Origin: Burkholderiales bacterium
Lineage (GTDB): Bacteria > Pseudomonadota > Gammaproteobacteria > Burkholderiales > Burkholderiaceae_C
DNA: 64,000 nt
Assembly (NCBI GenBank): GCA_016219375.1
Contig: JACRNC010000007.1
Coordinates: 62,001 to 126,000 of the forward strand
Direction of reading: 5' to 3'
The notes below the pieces were generated by a model, which made no database searches, was not told where the DNA came from, and saw only the letters and a program-made list of their open reading frames with translations. Numbering within the stretch: position 1 is the stretch's first letter; every line of letters begins with the position of its first letter. Positions 21,696 through 31,563 of this stretch are shown piece by piece. The position numbers and the translations under genes are program-made.

Positions 21696-22344
21696 CCACG
21701 CCCCGGTGCAGCAGCAGCTCGCGCAGGTCGTGGGCGTAGCCTTCGAGCTCCGCCTCGGCCGCGCTCACCTGCTTGTTGAAGGCGTTGTAGGCCAGCACCG
21801 CCGGGATGGCGACCAGCAGGCCCAGGGCCGTCATGATCAGCGCCTCGCCCACCGGGCCGGCGATCTTGTCGATGCCCGCGTCACCGGCCGCCGAGATCCC
21901 CAACATGGCGTGGTAGATGCCCCAGACGGTGCCGAAGAGGCCGACGAAGGGCGCGGTGGCGCCGATGGACGCCAGCAGCACGTTGCCGAGCTGCAGGCGC
22001 TGCACCACCGCATGCAAGGCATCGCGCAGGCGGCGGGTGAGTTGTGCCTCGCGTTGCCCCGCCGCCTCCAGTGTGCCGGCGGGCACGGCGGCCAGGCCGG
22101 CTTCCAGCAGCGGCGCGACGATGCCCTCGCGGTCGAAGGCGGCAAGCTGCCGGCGGGCATCTTGCAGATTGGGCGCAGCCCAGAAGGCCGCCACCGCGCG
22201 GCGCAGGTCCAGCCGCGCGCGGCGCAGCAGCCAGCCCTTGTAGAGGATGGTCACCCAGGAGGCGATGGAGGCCAGCAGCAGCACCACGGCCACCAGCCGC
22301 GTGACCGCATCACCCGGCGCCCAGACGGCAGCGATCAGGTCCAT
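21685..22344 (-). CDS. exbB: ExbB/TolQ/MotA-family proton channel protein
   Basis: A 219-residue inner-membrane protein with three hydrophobic helices. The family signature region runs from LGNVLLASIGATAPFVGLFGTV through GLLVAIPAVLAYNAF (quoted as separate short segments: LLASIGATAPFVGLFGTVWG and VAIPAVLAYNAF). It forms the proton channel with the ExbD-type protein and transduces proton motive force to TonB or Tol partners. The start overlaps the dapB stop by one base (TGATG), showing translational coupling. The distance to exbD is enlarged by the inserted element. Confidence 0.94.
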   Translation of the reverse strand: MDLIAAVWAPGDAVTRLVAVVLLLASIASWVTILYKGWLLRRARLDLRRAVAAFWAAPNLQDARRQLAAFDREGIVAPLLEAGLAAVPAGTLEAAGQREAQLTRRLRDALHAVVQRLQLGNVLLASIGATAPFVGLFGTVWGIYHAMLGISAAGDAGIDKIAGPVGEALIMTALGLLVAIPAVLAYNAFNKQVSAAEAELEGYAHDLRELLLHRGVENL

Positions 22345-23177
22345 CAGGCGTGCAGGCCCAGCACGTCGTCCATGCCGAAGAGGCCGCGCGCCTGGCCGTG
22401 CAGGAAGCGCACCGCACGCAGGCTGCCCTGGGCATAGGTGGCGCGGCTGGAGGACTTGTGCGTGATCTCGATGCGCTCGCCGATGCCGGCGAACAGCACC
22501 GTGTGGTCGCCCACGATGTCGCCGCCGCGCACCGTGGCAAAGCCGATGGTGCTCGGGTCGCGCTCGCCGGTGACGCCCTCGCGGCCGTAGACGGCGCAGG
22601 TCTTCAGGTCGCGGCCGATGGCCTCGGCCACCACCTCGCCCATCTTCAGCGCCGTGCCGCTGGGGGCATCGACCTTGTGGCGGTGGTGCGCCTCGATGAT
22701 CTCGATGTCATAGCCGCGCGACAGCGCCTTGGCCGCCTGCTGCAGCAGCTTGAGCACCACGTTGACGCCCACGCTCATGTTGGGCGCCATGACGATGGCG
22801 ATGTCGGCTGCCGCAGCCGTGATCTCGGCCTTCTGCGCGTCGCTGAAGCCGGTGGTGCCGATGACCAGCTTGATGCCGTGCTCGCGGCACTGACGCAGGT
22901 GGGCCAGCGTGCCCTCGGGCCGGGTGAAGTCGATCAGGAAGCGGGCATCGCGCAGGCCGGTGGCCAGGTCGCTGGTGATGGCCACGCCGCTGGCTTGGCC
23001 CAGGAACGCCGCGGCGTCCTGGCCCAGCGCAGGGCTGCCGGGTACGTCCAGCGCACCGGCCAGCACGCAGTCGTCGGCGGCCTGGATGGCCTCGATCAGC
23101 ATGCGGCCCATGCGGCCGGAGGCACCGGCCACGGCCACGCGCAGGCGGTCGGATGGAGAGGAAGAAGCAGGAGTCAT
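22344..23177 (-). CDS. dapB: 4-hydroxy-tetrahydrodipicolinate reductase
   Basis: NAD(P)H-dependent reduction step in lysine and meso-diaminopimelate synthesis. The 277 residues show the Rossmann motif [18 protein letters not shown] near the N-terminus, [11 protein letters not shown], and the catalytic [16 protein letters not shown] segment near residue 160. The C-terminal NVVLKLLQ and [17 protein letters not shown]-type segments are also typical. It is followed by exbB with a one-base overlap, and bamE lies upstream on the same strand. Confidence 0.97.
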   Translation of the reverse strand: MTPASSSPSDRLRVAVAGASGRMGRMLIEAIQAADDCVLAGALDVPGSPALGQDAAAFLGQASGVAITSDLATGLRDARFLIDFTRPEGTLAHLRQCREHGIKLVIGTTGFSDAQKAEITAAAADIAIVMAPNMSVGVNVVLKLLQQAAKALSRGYDIEIIEAHHRHKVDAPSGTALKMGEVVAEAIGRDLKTCAVYGREGVTGERDPSTIGFATVRGGDIVGDHTVLFAGIGERIEITHKSSSRATYAQGSLRAVRFLHGQARGLFGMDDVLGLHA

Positions 23178-23225
23178 GGATCGGGTCGCGGCGCGGCAGT
23201 CAGGTCGTCACGAGGCCATCACGGC

Positions 23226-23280
23226 GTGACCAGGGCGGGATCAGGGGGCGAGCAGAGCGTGATCAGGGCGCGATCAGGGG
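23226..23280. repeat. Imperfect GATCAGGG-type tandem repeats at the bamE 3' end
   Basis: GACCAGGG, GATCAGGG, GATCAGGG and GATCAGGG recur at about 10-22 bp intervals between dapB and bamE. The last copy contains the complement of the bamE stop codon (TCA at 23274). The arrangement resembles the repeat over the thiL stop. Confidence 0.6.
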
Positions 23281-23855
23281 CTAATAGGCTCCAGCGTCGG
23301 GTAGTCGCGCGCCGCTCCCACCGGGGCGTCGTTGCGCGCCACCGGCGCGGCCTGCGGGCGCGGCAGCTTGTCGCGCTGCTCGCTGGAGAGCTCCAGCGGC
23401 GGCACCTTGGCCGGCCGCGCGGTGTCGATGGCGCTGACGAAGTCGCGCTCGCTGGGCAGCTCGTCGGCCTCGAAGCGCTCGACCTGCTCGCCGTTGAAGA
23501 AGACGGTCACGCGCCGCTCCTGGGGCTCGGCTCCCTGGCGGCGGATCTTGAAGACGTAGTCCCAGCGGTTGCCGTGGAAGGCGCTGGTCAGCAGCGGCGA
23601 GCCGAGGATGTCGCGCACCTGGGCGCGGCCCAGGCCGGGCTGGATCTGGGCGATCATCTCCTGCGTCACCACGTTGCCCTGCACGATCTCGACGCGATAA
23701 GGCCGGATCAGGCCGTAGAAGCGGTCGTCGCGGGCGGTGGTGTTGCAGCCGGCCAGCAGGGCCAGCAGGGCGGCTGCGGCCAGCGCCCGGGCGGCGGCGC
23801 GCGCGGGTCGGGATGAGGCGGCAACGCGCGGGCGGCGGGGGGGCGTCAGGGGCAT
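23274..23855 (-). CDS. bamE: Outer membrane protein assembly factor BamE (SmpA/OmlA)
   Basis: Lipoprotein of the BAM complex that inserts beta-barrel proteins into the outer membrane. The 193-residue precursor has an Arg-rich N-terminus, a hydrophobic segment and lipobox LLAGC. The SmpA/OmlA domain follows: YRVEIVQGNVVTQEMIAQI, PGLGRAQVRDILGSPLL and WDYVFKIRR. The C-terminal ~50 residues extend beyond the core domain. The ATG at 23855 gives a normal signal peptide; an upstream ATG at 23906 would lengthen it. It diverges from fur, as in many betaproteobacteria. Confidence 0.95.
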   Translation of the reverse strand: MPLTPPRRPRVAASSRPARAAARALAAAALLALLAGCNTTARDDRFYGLIRPYRVEIVQGNVVTQEMIAQIQPGLGRAQVRDILGSPLLTSAFHGNRWDYVFKIRRQGAEPQERRVTVFFNGEQVERFEADELPSERDFVSAIDTARPAKVPPLELSSEQRDKLPRPQAAPVARNDAPVGAARDYPTLEPISP

Positions 23856-23981
23856 GAGGGCTGGAGAAACCACAGGCTGCCGGGCGCCGGCCGGCACCCG
23901 TATCATCCGGGGATTCTAGTGACCTACTGGCGTGCGGCGCGCTGCAGCGGCTGGCGCCTTCCCCGGGCTGCCATGCCACCG

Positions 23982-24458
23982 ATGACTCACGCCGACGAAC
24001 TCAAGAGCAGCGGCCTGAAGGCCACGCTGCCGCGCATCAAGATCCTGGAGGTGTTCCAGAAATCGACGCGGCGCCACCTGACGGCCGAGGACGTCTACAA
24101 GACCCTGCTCAACGAGGGCGCCGACATCGGGCTGGCCACGGTCTACCGCGTGCTGATGCAGTTCGAGCAGGCGGGGCTGCTGTCGCGCAACCACTTCGAG
24201 GCCGGCAAGTCGGGCAACGAGGCCGGCAAGGCCATCTTCGAGCTCAACGAGGGCCAGCACCACGACCACCTGGTGTGCGTGATCTGCGGGCAGGTCGAGG
24301 AATTCGTCGACGCCGAGATCGAGCGCCGCCAGCAGCAGATCGCCGCCGAGCGCGGCTACACGCTGCACGACCATGCGCTGGCGCTGTACGTGGTCTGCAA
24401 CAAGGAAAGCTGCAAGGCCGCGGCCTCGCAGGGCCGGCTGCGGCATCACCATGGCTGA
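23982..24458 (+). CDS. fur: Ferric uptake regulator
   Basis: Iron-responsive DNA-binding repressor of iron-uptake genes. The 158 residues begin MTHADELKSSGLKATLPRIK, which aligns with Fur N-termini. The winged helix (DIGLATVYRVLMQFEQAGLL) lies near residues 50-70. The metal-binding dimerisation domain has HHDHLVCVICGQVEEF with the CxxC pair, a second cysteine pair CNKESC, and a His-rich tail RLRHHHG. The ATG at 23982 fits the homologous start; ATGs at 23973 and 23919 are in frame upstream. Divergent from bamE. Confidence 0.97.
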   Translation: MTHADELKSSGLKATLPRIKILEVFQKSTRRHLTAEDVYKTLLNEGADIGLATVYRVLMQFEQAGLLSRNHFEAGKSGNEAGKAIFELNEGQHHDHLVCVICGQVEEFVDAEIERRQQQIAAERGYTLHDHALALYVVCNKESCKAAASQGRLRHHHG

Positions 24459-24499
24459 GCCTGGCGCTCTGAAGCCTGCCGTCGCGGCGCGCTGCCCGC

Positions 24500-25450
24500 T
24501 TACTCGCCTGCCTCCATCGCGCGCCGGTGGCGCTCGATGAACTCCTTGTAGGTGTCGATCCCGCGCAGCTGCAGCACGGTGTTGCGCACGGCGGCCTCCA
24601 CCAGCACGGCCAGGTTGCGGCCGGCGTCCACGGCGATCACCGCCTTGCGGATGGGCACGCCCATGATCTCCTCATAGAGAGGCTCGTAGGGCATGCGCTC
24701 GAACTCGCGCTCCATCGTCTCCTTGCGCACCAGGTGCACGATGAGCTTCAGGCGCATCTTGCGGCGCACGGCGGTCTCGCCAAAGATGGCCTTGATGTCC
24801 AGCAGGCCGATGCCGCGCACCTCCAGCAGGTTCATCAGCAGCTCGGGGCAGCGACCCTCGATGGCAGTGCGCGAGACGCGGTAGAGGTCCACCGCGTCGT
24901 CGGCCACCAGGCCGTGGCCGCGCGAGATCAGCTCCAGGCCGAGTTCGCTCTTGCCCAGGCCGGATTCGCCGGTGAGCATCACGCCCAGGCCCAGGATGTC
25001 CATCAGCACGCCGTGGCGGGTGATGCGCTCGGCGAAGTGCTGGGTGAGGTAGCTGCGCAGCACGTCGATGACGTGGCCGGCCGGCTCCTGCGTGACGAAC
25101 AGCGGCAGGCCGGCGCGGCCGCACATGGCCACCAGCCGGTCGGGCGCCTGCTCGCCGTCGGCCACCACCAGCACCGGCGGCTCCAGCGTGACGATGCGCG
25201 AGATGCGGCGCTCCTGGTCCTCGGGCGTGGCGGCGCTGAGGTAGGCGACCTCGCGCCGGCCGACGATCTGGACGCGGTAGGGGTGGATGTAGTTCAGATA
25301 GCCGACCAGGTCGGCGGCGGACTGGGCGTCCTTGACGGCTTCGAGGTCGAAGCGGCGCTCGGAGTAGGCATGCCCGGCGATCCATTCCCAGCGCAGGGCG
25401 GGGCGATTCGCCTCGAACAGCGTCTCGGCGCTGATGATGGCGGACTTCAA
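24500..25450 (-). CDS. hprK: HPr kinase/phosphorylase
   Basis: Bifunctional enzyme that phosphorylates and dephosphorylates a serine of HPr or related phosphocarriers. The 316-residue protein has an N-terminal domain and a C-terminal kinase core with the P-loop [14 protein letters not shown] near residue 155, the adjacent [14 protein letters not shown] with catalytic residues, and the family signature [15 protein letters not shown] near residue 205. It overlaps ptsN by four bases. In betaproteobacteria this pair belongs to the nitrogen-type PTS and envelope-stress cluster. Confidence 0.96.
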   Translation of the reverse strand: MKSAIISAETLFEANRPALRWEWIAGHAYSERRFDLEAVKDAQSAADLVGYLNYIHPYRVQIVGRREVAYLSAATPEDQERRISRIVTLEPPVLVVADGEQAPDRLVAMCGRAGLPLFVTQEPAGHVIDVLRSYLTQHFAERITRHGVLMDILGLGVMLTGESGLGKSELGLELISRGHGLVADDAVDLYRVSRTAIEGRCPELLMNLLEVRGIGLLDIKAIFGETAVRRKMRLKLIVHLVRKETMEREFERMPYEPLYEEIMGVPIRKAVIAVDAGRNLAVLVEAAVRNTVLQLRGIDTYKEFIERHRRAMEAGE

Positions 25451-25917
25451 GCGACGGACTTGAGCGGTTGCCAGTGGTCGATCATCTCGTGCACCTTGGT
25501 GCTGTCGGACTCGGTCTTGAGCCGCTCGCGCAGCTCACGGTCGGACAGCAGCTCGGCGATCTCCGAGAGGATCTCCAGGTGGCGCTGGGTGGCCGCCTCG
25601 GGCACGAGCAGGAAGATCAGCAGCGACACCGGCTCATCGTCCGGTGCGTCGAAGGGCACCGGCTGGGCCAGCCGCAGCACGGCGGCCAGCGGGTTCTTCA
25701 GGCCTTTGATGCGGCCATGGGGGATGGCCACGCCGTGGCCCAGGCCGGTGGAGCCCAGACGCTCGCGGGCGAACAGGTTGTCCGTGACCGTGGCGCGGGC
25801 GATGGCATGCTGGTTCTCGAACAGCAGGCCGGCAACCTCGAACACGCGCTTCTTGCTGCTGGCGTCCACGTCCACCAGCACGCTGCTGGCAGGCAAGATG
25901 GCGGCGAGACGGTTCAT
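25447..25917 (-). CDS. ptsN: Nitrogen-related PTS EIIA protein
   Basis: EIIA-Ntr, a phosphoryl-accepting regulator linked to nitrogen/potassium balance. The 156 residues cover one EIIA type-2 domain with the phosphorylated histidine in [16 protein letters not shown] near residue 70. [22 protein letters not shown] follows, seen as [11 protein letters not shown] and [12 protein letters not shown]. The start MNRLAAILP is normal. It overlaps hprK by four bases downstream, with a good -10 hexamer upstream at 25983. Confidence 0.95.
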   Translation of the reverse strand: MNRLAAILPASSVLVDVDASSKKRVFEVAGLLFENQHAIARATVTDNLFARERLGSTGLGHGVAIPHGRIKGLKNPLAAVLRLAQPVPFDAPDDEPVSLLIFLLVPEAATQRHLEILSEIAELLSDRELRERLKTESDSTKVHEMIDHWQPLKSVA

Positions 25918-25978
25918 CGAACGACGCCTCAGTTACGACTGCTTAAGTCTTGGCTGGGGCTTCCTGCTGACTGAGGGG

Positions 25979-25997
25979 GCGGATTATAGGAATCCGC
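25979..25997 (-). promoter_or_regulatory. Promoter -10 with overlapping hairpin upstream of ptsN
   Basis: On the minus strand TATAAT, a perfect -10 hexamer, occupies 25988-25983, about 65 bp before the ptsN start. It lies inside a perfect inverted repeat, GCGGATT (25979-25985) and AATCCGC (25991-25997). No consensus -35 was found at 16-18 bp. The palindrome could be an operator. Confidence 0.5.
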
Positions 25998-26253
25998 AAC
26001 TTTGGGGCCGGTAGACCGGATTCCGGGGGATTGTGGAGGCCATGCGGCGCTGCAACAAGTTGTGTCGGCGCGCCGCGACGGACGGATGTCACGCCGCTTG
26101 CCGGGCTGGCCTGCTCCACCCTCGGTACCGGGCTGCCCTCTCCATGTGACAAGCGTATGGCAGACGCCGTGCCCGAAACCCTGGATCTGGCGCGGATTCG
26201 CTTGTCAGACGACGCGAACGTGCGTAGCAGCGACCAGCGCTCATGCAAACAAA

Positions 26254-26276
26254 GACGGCCCCGTCGAGGGGCCGTC
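26254..26276 (-). terminator. Terminator downstream of hpf
   Basis: GACGGCCCC (26254-26262) pairs perfectly with GGGGCCGTC (26268-26276). On the minus strand the stem is followed by CTTTGTTTGC, a T-rich tail. It lies 50 bp past the hpf stop and separates hpf from ptsN-hprK. Between ptsN (25917) and this element, about 250 bp hold no recognisable gene. Confidence 0.85.
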
Positions 26277-26326
26277 AAGGAGGGCCGGCGGAAGGCCGGC
26301 CGATCGGGGCGCGTGTAGCGCGCGGG

Positions 26327-26662
26327 TCAGTTCAGCAGGGCGCGCTTGGGCGACGCGTGATGATGGTCCTGTACCTTGTCCTTGTGCCGTACGACCTGAC
26401 GATCGAGCTTGTCCACCAGCTCGTCGATGGCGGCGTAGAGATCCTCATGCGCGGTCTCGACGAAGATGTCGCGGCCCTTGAGATGCAGGCTCACGCCGGC
26501 CTTCTGGCGGCGGTCCTTCTCCTTGAGCGGTTCGACGGTGAGCATCACGCTGATGTCCACCACCTGGTCGAAGTGACGCGTCACGCGGTCGAGCTTGGTC
26601 AGCACGTAGTCGCGGATGGCGGGGGTCACGTCGAGGTGGCGGCCGCTGATCGTCAGATTCAT
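26327..26662 (-). CDS. hpf: Ribosome hibernation-promoting factor (HPF/RaiA family)
   Basis: A 111-residue short-type HPF that binds the small ribosomal subunit in stationary phase and reduces translation. The sequence begins [20 protein letters not shown], followed by [19 protein letters not shown] and the conserved [19 protein letters not shown] region. The ATG at 26662 has a perfect AAGGAGG Shine-Dalgarno four bases upstream, which settles the start against a longer in-frame reading. In most betaproteobacteria rpoN lies just upstream; here that place is taken by an intergenic stretch and a TetR gene. Confidence 0.95.
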   Translation of the reverse strand: MNLTISGRHLDVTPAIRDYVLTKLDRVTRHFDQVVDISVMLTVEPLKEKDRRQKAGVSLHLKGRDIFVETAHEDLYAAIDELVDKLDRQVVRHKDKVQDHHHASPKRALLN

Positions 26663-26979
26663 AAAGCCTCCTTGTCGAGGATGGGCGAGAGGGATTGAAC
26701 CGCCGCGGCGACCGTCAGCCTGACCCTGCGAGGGGGGTGGCAGGAGGGCGGCCGGGGGCAGCGGTCCGGCCCAGTTTGCTCGCCTGACAGCAGCGTGACA
26801 AGCCATGGCGCCGAGCGGATTCATAGCCGGCTGCAATGGGGCGCGGAGGGCGTGAAATCACACCATCCGGGCAAGCCCGGTGATGGCTGGGGGACGCGGA
26901 TGGCGTGCGCCCTCGACGCCCGCGCCGGCTGCTCGGCAGGGTGCCCATGCCCGCGCGGCGGGCAGGGGTTTCAGCAAGT
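26663..26979. other. Intergenic stretch between hpf and the TetR gene
   Basis: About 317 bp with no supportable gene. It includes GC-rich purine runs and an inverted repeat-rich segment near 26870-26890 (CCGGGCAAGCCCGG). It presumably holds the hpf promoter, which I could not place. There is no trace of rpoN. Confidence 0.45.
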
Positions 26980-27600
26980 TCAGCCGCACGCGTCGGGCGC
27001 AGCTACTGCGCGCCAGGCGGCATCGGCCAGCACCTCGCGGTAGACCGCGGGCGGGGCCATCTCGCCACCGGCCAGCCAGGCGCGGCTGTAGCTCTGCGCC
27101 GGGCCGATGACCAGGGATGGGTAGATCTCGCAGGGCAGGTCGCGCAGGGCGCCGCTGGCGCGGTGCGGCTCAAACCAGGCCAGCAGCGCGGCATTGCGCT
27201 GGCGGGCGCGCTCGGCCAAGTCGGCTGCGCGCGGGCCGCGGGCGACCAGCGGGCGGGCCTGGAAGAGAAAGCGGGCGCGGATGGGATCGGTCTGGACCCA
27301 GTCCAGGTAGCCCAGCACCAGGCCGCGCACGCCGTCGCGGGGGGTGGGTGCGCCGGCGGTGGCGCGGGCCATGCTGGCGCTCTGCTCGTCCAGCGCGCGC
27401 AGGCACAGCGCGGCCAGGATGCCGTCCTTGGAGCCGAAGTGGTGGTAGATGCTGCCCACGCTGGCGCCGCAGCGCTCGCGGATGGCCTCGATGGTGGTCG
27501 GCTCGATGCCCTGCTCCAGGAAGCAGGCCAGCGCGGCGTCGAGGATGTCGCGCCGCCGGTCGGGGCGCGCGGGGGCGTCGGGGTCGGTCGCGCTTGACAT
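26980..27600 (-). CDS. TetR/AcrR-family transcriptional regulator
   Basis: A 206-residue repressor-type protein. The N-terminal helix-turn-helix is TIEAIRERCGASVGSIYHHF (residues ~34-53), followed by GSKDGILAAL, the usual TetR linker. The C-terminal ligand domain is Ala/Arg-rich with no specific signature. It diverges from fadH, and its start codon overlaps the first of two TAGAA-N5-TTCTA palindromes at 27600-27627. This suggests that it represses itself and fadH in response to a fatty acyl-CoA or related ligand; that role is inferred from context only. Confidence 0.9.
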   Translation of the reverse strand: MSSATDPDAPARPDRRRDILDAALACFLEQGIEPTTIEAIRERCGASVGSIYHHFGSKDGILAALCLRALDEQSASMARATAGAPTPRDGVRGLVLGYLDWVQTDPIRARFLFQARPLVARGPRAADLAERARQRNAALLAWFEPHRASGALRDLPCEIYPSLVIGPAQSYSRAWLAGGEMAPPAVYREVLADAAWRAVAAPDACG

Positions 27601-27627
27601 AGAACTATATTCTAGAAGAGGATTCTA
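27600..27627. promoter_or_regulatory. Double palindromic operator TAGAA-N5-TTCTA between tetR and fadH
   Basis: Two perfect 15-bp palindromes overlap by two bases: TAGAACTATATTCTA (27600-27614) and TAGAAGAGGATTCTA (27613-27627). Both share the half-site TAGAA with a five-base spacer, and the centres are 13 bp apart. The A/T-rich block stands out in the GC-rich background and touches the TetR start codon. This fits a pair of TetR dimers bound in tandem. Confidence 0.75.
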
Positions 27628-27628
27628 G

Positions 27629-29776
<2,148 letters not shown>

Positions 29777-29801
29777 GGCGGCTGCGCCAGCCCTGAGCCC
29801 G

Positions 29802-30596
29802 TCAGCCTGACGCGGCGCTCTCGCCCGCGTTCAGCGCGTCCATCACCGCCTCCACCAGCCGCGCGCTGTAGCGGCTGGCAACCTCGGCGACGAAGCGGCT
29901 GAAGTCCAGCGCCGCGTGCTCGTCGGCGCGGTCGGAGATGGTGCGCACCACCGCCAGCGGCACGCCGAAGTCGGCGCAGACCTGGGCGACGGCCGCGCCT
30001 TCCATCTCCACGGCCAGGGCATCGGGCAGGGCGGTGCGCAGCGCCGCGCTCTCGGCCTGGGTGGAGACGAAGCGGTCGCCGCTGACGATGAGGCCGGTGT
30101 GCAGCCGCGGCCCGCGTCCGGCCAGGCCCAGGGCGGCCTGCGCTTGCGCGCCTGCTGCCTGCAGCGCGCGCTGCGCGGCGGCCTCCACCAGCGTGGTCCA
30201 TGCGGCATCGGCCGGCCAGCGGCTGCGGCCGGTCAGCGGCACCTCCCAGCGTGGGAACAGCGGCGAGGCATCCATGTCGTGCTGCAGCAGCTCGCGGGCC
30301 ACCACCACGTCACCCACGCGCACGGCGGCGTGCAGGCCGCCGGCCACACCGGTGAAGAGGATGCGGCTGCAGTTGAACTCGGTGATCAGCAGCGTGGCCG
30401 TGGTGGCCGCGGCCACCTTGCCGATGCGCGAGAGCACGGCCACGACCGGCTGGCCGTGCAGGTGCCCGACCCAGAACTCGCGACCCGCGCGGCGCACGAG
30501 GGCTTCGTCGGGCATGAGGTCAAGCACGGCGCGCAGCTCGTCGTGCATGGCGGCGACGATGGCGCAGGGGGCGGCAGGCGGCACAGGGCGGCTCAC
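29802..30596 (-). CDS. mtnN: 5'-methylthioadenosine/S-adenosylhomocysteine nucleosidase
   Basis: Hydrolyses the glycosidic bond of methylthioadenosine and SAH, releasing adenine. The 264-residue protein has the nucleoside phosphorylase fold: AIVAAMHDELRAVL at the N-terminus, LFTGVAGGLHAAVRVGDVVVA near 80, and the purine/ribose-binding VEMEGAAVAQVCADFGVP near 195 with RTISDRAD, which carries the catalytic aspartate. It is last in the minus-strand mla-type operon, nine bases after the lipoprotein gene. Members with other nucleoside specificity exist, so the exact substrate is likely but not proven. Confidence 0.88.
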   Translation of the reverse strand: MSRPVPPAAPCAIVAAMHDELRAVLDLMPDEALVRRAGREFWVGHLHGQPVVAVLSRIGKVAAATTATLLITEFNCSRILFTGVAGGLHAAVRVGDVVVARELLQHDMDASPLFPRWEVPLTGRSRWPADAAWTTLVEAAAQRALQAAGAQAQAALGLAGRGPRLHTGLIVSGDRFVSTQAESAALRTALPDALAVEMEGAAVAQVCADFGVPLAVVRTISDRADEHAALDFSRFVAEVASRYSARLVEAVMDALNAGESAASG

Positions 30597-30604
30597 GGTG
30601 CGCC

Positions 30605-31429
30605 TCAGTTCGCGGCGCGAGGCCCGCTGAGCCCCGCCGCCGTTTCCCGGGCCACGCGGTCCAGCACCTCGGCGATGGCCTCGGCCTGGGCCTGGGGCGT
30701 GTCGCCGGCCACCGGCACGCTGTACTGGCGCGGGGCGGGCAAGGGCAGGGCCGGTGCGGCGGCGTCAGGGGCGGAGGCGGCATCGGCCGCAGGCGCCGCG
30801 GCCGGGACATTGGCACCGGGCCCCGGGCTGGGCGCGGCGAAGACCGAGGGGCCGGTGTTGCCCGGCCGGCGGGCGGCGCGCAGCAGGGCGGGCACCAGGC
30901 CGGATTCGGGCCCGGCGGCCACGGCGCGCCAGCGCACCTGGGCCTCCAGCCGGCGCTGGGGACGCAGGTAGTCCAGGGCGGAGAACTCCACCAGCACGGC
31001 CGGGCCCAGCGCGGCGCCGGGGCACACGCCTTCGCAGATGGTCCAGCCGGGCAGCTCGCGGCGCAGGGCGTCGGCCAGGCGTCGGCTGGCGGCAACCTCC
31101 AGCCGCTCGGCCCAGAGCGTGTCGGGCCATTCGTCCAGCAGCGCGCCGTCGGTGCGATAGCGCACACCGGTGGCCTGCAGGTACTCTGGCAGCACGACGC
31201 GGCGCACGGACAGCGTGCGGTCAGGTGCGGCACGGGTGGCCGCGTGGGTGGCGGGGCCGGCCGCCGGGGCGGGGGGCTCAACGTTGGCAGCCGCGCCTGC
31301 TGCGGCGTCGTGTGACGCGGCCGGCAGCATGGGCAGGGCCAGCCAGCGGGTGGGCGGCGCGGCGCAGCCGGCCAGCAGCGTGGCCCCGGCCAGCAGCGCT
31401 GGGGCGACCAGCCGGGCGGGTTGTGCCAT
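30605..31429 (-). CDS. ABC-type transport auxiliary lipoprotein (PqiC/YmbA-like)
   Basis: A 274-residue predicted outer-membrane lipoprotein. The ATG at 31429 gives a textbook signal peptide, MAQPARLVAPALLAGATLLAGC, ending in lipobox LLAGC (here quoted as MAQPARLVAP and LLAGATLLAGC). A starting codon at 31510 or 31567 would add a TTRLV-repeat extension encoded by an 18-bp tandem repeat. The mature protein has the auxiliary-component pattern RVVLPEYLQATGVRYRTDGA, with a Pro/Ala-rich low-complexity stretch near residues 220-260. These lipoproteins accompany MCE systems and are thought to form the outer-membrane end of the lipid conduit. Confidence 0.85.
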   Translation of the reverse strand: MAQPARLVAPALLAGATLLAGCAAPPTRWLALPMLPAASHDAAAGAAANVEPPAPAAGPATHAATRAAPDRTLSVRRVVLPEYLQATGVRYRTDGALLDEWPDTLWAERLEVAASRRLADALRRELPGWTICEGVCPGAALGPAVLVEFSALDYLRPQRRLEAQVRWRAVAAGPESGLVPALLRAARRPGNTGPSVFAAPSPGPGANVPAAAPAADAASAPDAAAPALPLPAPRQYSVPVAGDTPQAQAEAIAEVLDRVARETAAGLSGPRAAN

Positions 31430-31431
31430 GC

Positions 31432-31518
31432 GGACCAGCCGTGCCACCAGCCGCGTCGTGTGGACGAGCCGCGTCGTGTCGGCGAGCCGTGTCGTGGGGA
31501 CCAGCCGCTTCATGCGGT
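31432..31518. repeat. 18-bp tandem repeat upstream of or within the lipoprotein gene start
   Basis: Successive 18-bp units share the core AGCCGYGTCGTG: accagccgcgtcgtgtgg, acgagccgcgtcgtgtcg, gcgagccgtgtcgtgggg, accagccgcttcatgcgg, with a partial copy on the left. The period equals six codons. If translated on the minus strand it encodes TTRLAD-TTRLVH-type hexapeptides before the signal peptide. Confidence 0.8.
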
Positions 31519-31563
31519 CGATCCGTGCCAGGGGGCGGGCGGCGCCAGCGTCTTGGGATCGAC

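Noticed and set aside
26685-26720. tRNA-like T-arm (GGATTGAACC) on the minus strand
   Set aside because: The bases on either side of the loop do not form a five-pair stem and no acceptor or anticodon arm follows, so it is not a tRNA.
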